From assembly GCA_013398015.1 (NCBI GenBank), contig VZRR01011614.1:1-64000 (forward strand): 64,000 bases of DNA, read 5' to 3'. The position numbers and the translations under genes were made by a program. Position 1 is the first letter of the stretch. Every line of letters starts with the position of its first letter. Shown here one piece after another: positions 62,661-64,000 of the stretch. The notes under the pieces were generated by a model. That model was given only the letters and a program-made list of their open reading frames with translations. It made no database searches and was not told the DNA's origin. The stretch comes from Oreocharis arfaki (taxonomy: Eukaryota; Chordata; Aves; Passeriformes; Paramythiidae).

Positions 62661-62949
62661 CTATGGAAAAAAAGTAATGCATTTGGTATCTTATCTCTTA
62701 TAAAATATACTCTAATGCTTCAAAAACATAATCTTCTAATCTAAAAACCATAGATCAAAGTAAATTTTGTGGCTAGAAAAACACCAACACATTACACAGC
62801 AGCCTCACATGGCTTTTCTCTTGATGTGTTGGTACATTTTATTGACACTGACATCTTAATACAGCTGACAAAGGAGCAGGCCAGTCACAAAATAAATGTG
62901 CAAGGTTTGTTTTTTCCCTTTTCCAAGAAGAATGTAGAAAGTCATTTAC

Positions 62950-63020
62950 CTACACGGGCAAAAAGTTCAGACACATCTTTTAATTTTGGCTTGGTTTGCA
63001 ACAAGCAGAACCACCAGTAG
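62950..63020 (-). CDS. Candidate internal exon, 71 nt
   Basis: The donor GTAG|GTAAAT is clear on the minus strand. The frame before it reads TKPKLKDVSELFARV and stays open for some distance upstream. The acceptor is uncertain: the best AG (TTTTGGGTTTGTGTGCGAG) sets the right boundary given here. The frame leaves one base. The candidate immediately upstream exits in phase 0, so the two do not join directly. Confidence 0.25.
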
Positions 63021-63272
63021 CTCGCACACAAACCCAAAAGCTGCCACCACCCGTTTTATGCTTGTCATAGAACTGCTACTAAGTACGTCCCTCTTGTCTT
63101 CCCAAGAGTACTCTGTCCAGCACATTCAACATTACACGTTTTTAAAAGACCTTTTTCACTTCTTGAGATGGAGCAAAGAACCACTTCTCTTAAAAAAGCA
63201 TTTCTGCCTTGTTAAAGAAAGCTCATAGTGCATACTGGACAAAGAAACAGAATTCAGCATTCTGTATATTAC

Positions 63273-63330
63273 CTTCCTGTAGTATTTCCTGAGTGTTAAA
63301 AAAACCGACAACAGTGTTTCCATAATTTTA
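63273..63330 (-). CDS. Candidate internal exon, 58 nt
   Basis: On the minus strand the acceptor TGCTGCACCTCACACTTCAG and the donor GGAAG|GTAATA bound 58 nt with a single open frame, entered after two bases: KIMETLLSVFLTLRKYYRK, an amphipathic, basic-ended peptide. It leaves in phase 0. A possible 28-nt segment just upstream (about 63,457-63,484, with donor TTAAG|GTACTT) would supply the two bases as AG and read ...ILRNHFLS-KIMETLL. The product is not recognised. Confidence 0.3.
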
Positions 63331-63533
63331 CTGAAGTGTGAGGTGCAGCAAGACTTGCTCACACAAAGTAAGTTTTTTCTTTAGGAGCGCCAGCATTCCT
63401 TGAAGAGAACTTAAGAGAATATAACCCACAGCATAATGGAAGATCAAGCAAGTACCTTAAAAAATGGTTGCGTAGAATTAAAGCTTTTACACCCAGGTGA
63501 AAAACAAACTCTACACATACACAAACTTCTTAC

Positions 63534-63668
63534 CTTACCAAAACCAGGTTTGCCAAAAACTGCTTTAGTCCAAGGACAAGCTTCAGTCGACACACAACTT
63601 GTTTTCCAGGAGTCATTACATTTACTGGCATTCAGTGTGGAGAGAGCATACAAGTTATTAGCTGTCAT
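63534..63668 (-). CDS. Candidate start exon, 45 codons
   Basis: An ATG at 63,668 (minus strand), preceded by an in-frame TGA two codons upstream, opens 45 codons (MTANNLYALSTLNASKCNDS and on, with four cysteines and ending GKPGFGK) to the donor TAAG|GTAAGA. It could be a first coding exon. The start context has A at -3. The donor is strong, but no promoter-like composition lies upstream inside the window, so the frame may be fortuitous. Confidence 0.25.
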
Positions 63669-64000
63669 TTTTCATAGACGTTCGATGGCTTATAGCAGCC
63701 AAAAATTAAATCAAAACAGTCGCACTACTGTTGAGACAAGTAGTGCCCCACCTTAAGCTTTCAGTCTTTATAATTTTGGGTGCATTTGCAAGCCTGCTCT
63801 CATCTTCTTCCAAGAATTAATGAATCGGATCAGGACAGGTGACGTAGCTCAGAGAAATCGTTTGCAACGAACATTTTTAACAGTTTAATTACCAGCTAGC
63901 AGTATGCAGATCTTACTTATCAATCCTTCCTCACAAATATTAGCGTGTGTGTAGTATCCGTTCTCTTTCTCTCCTTAATCAAAGGAGACAGCAGTTCTGG

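Larger units (their letters stand above)
34981..64000 (-). other. Likely minus-strand transcription unit (mostly introns)
   Basis: Vertebrate transcribed DNA tends to have T over A and G over C on the RNA-sense strand. Here the + strand is often strongly A- and C-rich: 53,041-53,100 is A26 C21 G7 T6, and 55,321-55,380 is A25 C22 G9 T4. That implies a minus-strand transcript. The same interval contains a set of short minus-strand segments bounded by polypyrimidine-AG and GT(A/G)AG-type sites with an open frame, listed separately. I could not identify the gene. Exon density is low and most of the span would be intron. The limits are uncertain: the right end continues past the window or starts near 56 or 63.7 kb, and the left end may lie near 35-36.8 kb. 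The skew is patchy and was counted by eye. Confidence 0.45.

Overview
The window looks like bird (avian) nuclear DNA and contains no recognisable intact protein gene. The host assignment rests on five truncated CR1 LINE copies with the typical avian 3' end (one ends in two copies of an ATTCTGTG octamer), an endogenous-retrovirus-type solo LTR, low overall repeat density and a vertebrate-like scarcity of CpG. There are no operons, bacterial promoters or dense open reading frames. Nearly all reading frames above 60 codons behave like chance ORFs in non-coding DNA.

Layout. Positions 1-35,000 read as intergenic or deep-intronic DNA. They hold the solo LTR (669-1199, with a 6-bp target-site duplication), CR1 fragments near 5.2, 12.1, 26.3, 28.1 and 29.3 kb, a few short tandem duplications and hairpins, and some AT-rich blocks that might be conserved regulatory elements.

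From about 35 kb to the right edge the + strand is often rich in A and C. That skew is expected when the minus strand is the RNA-sense strand. The same interval has a series of short segments on the minus strand with good splice acceptors and donors and an open frame. Several keep phase with one another. The best are near 62.6, 59.8, 54.4, 52.2, 50.35, 48.5, 48.0, 45.5 and 43.5 kb, with possible terminal exons at 45.5 and 36.8 kb. A CpG-rich patch at 56.0-56.3 kb, holding a good CTCF-like motif, may be a promoter for part of this unit. I could not name the gene. Two segments carry frame breaks, so a decaying gene, a long non-coding RNA with exon-like pieces, or chance splice-like matches all remain possible. 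All exon calls here are candidates.

I did not find a convincing new biological system. The items most worth a second look are the minus-strand, many-small-exon transcription unit, the CpG/CTCF site, and the candidate exon near 59.8 kb whose only in-frame stop is also a possible splice acceptor.
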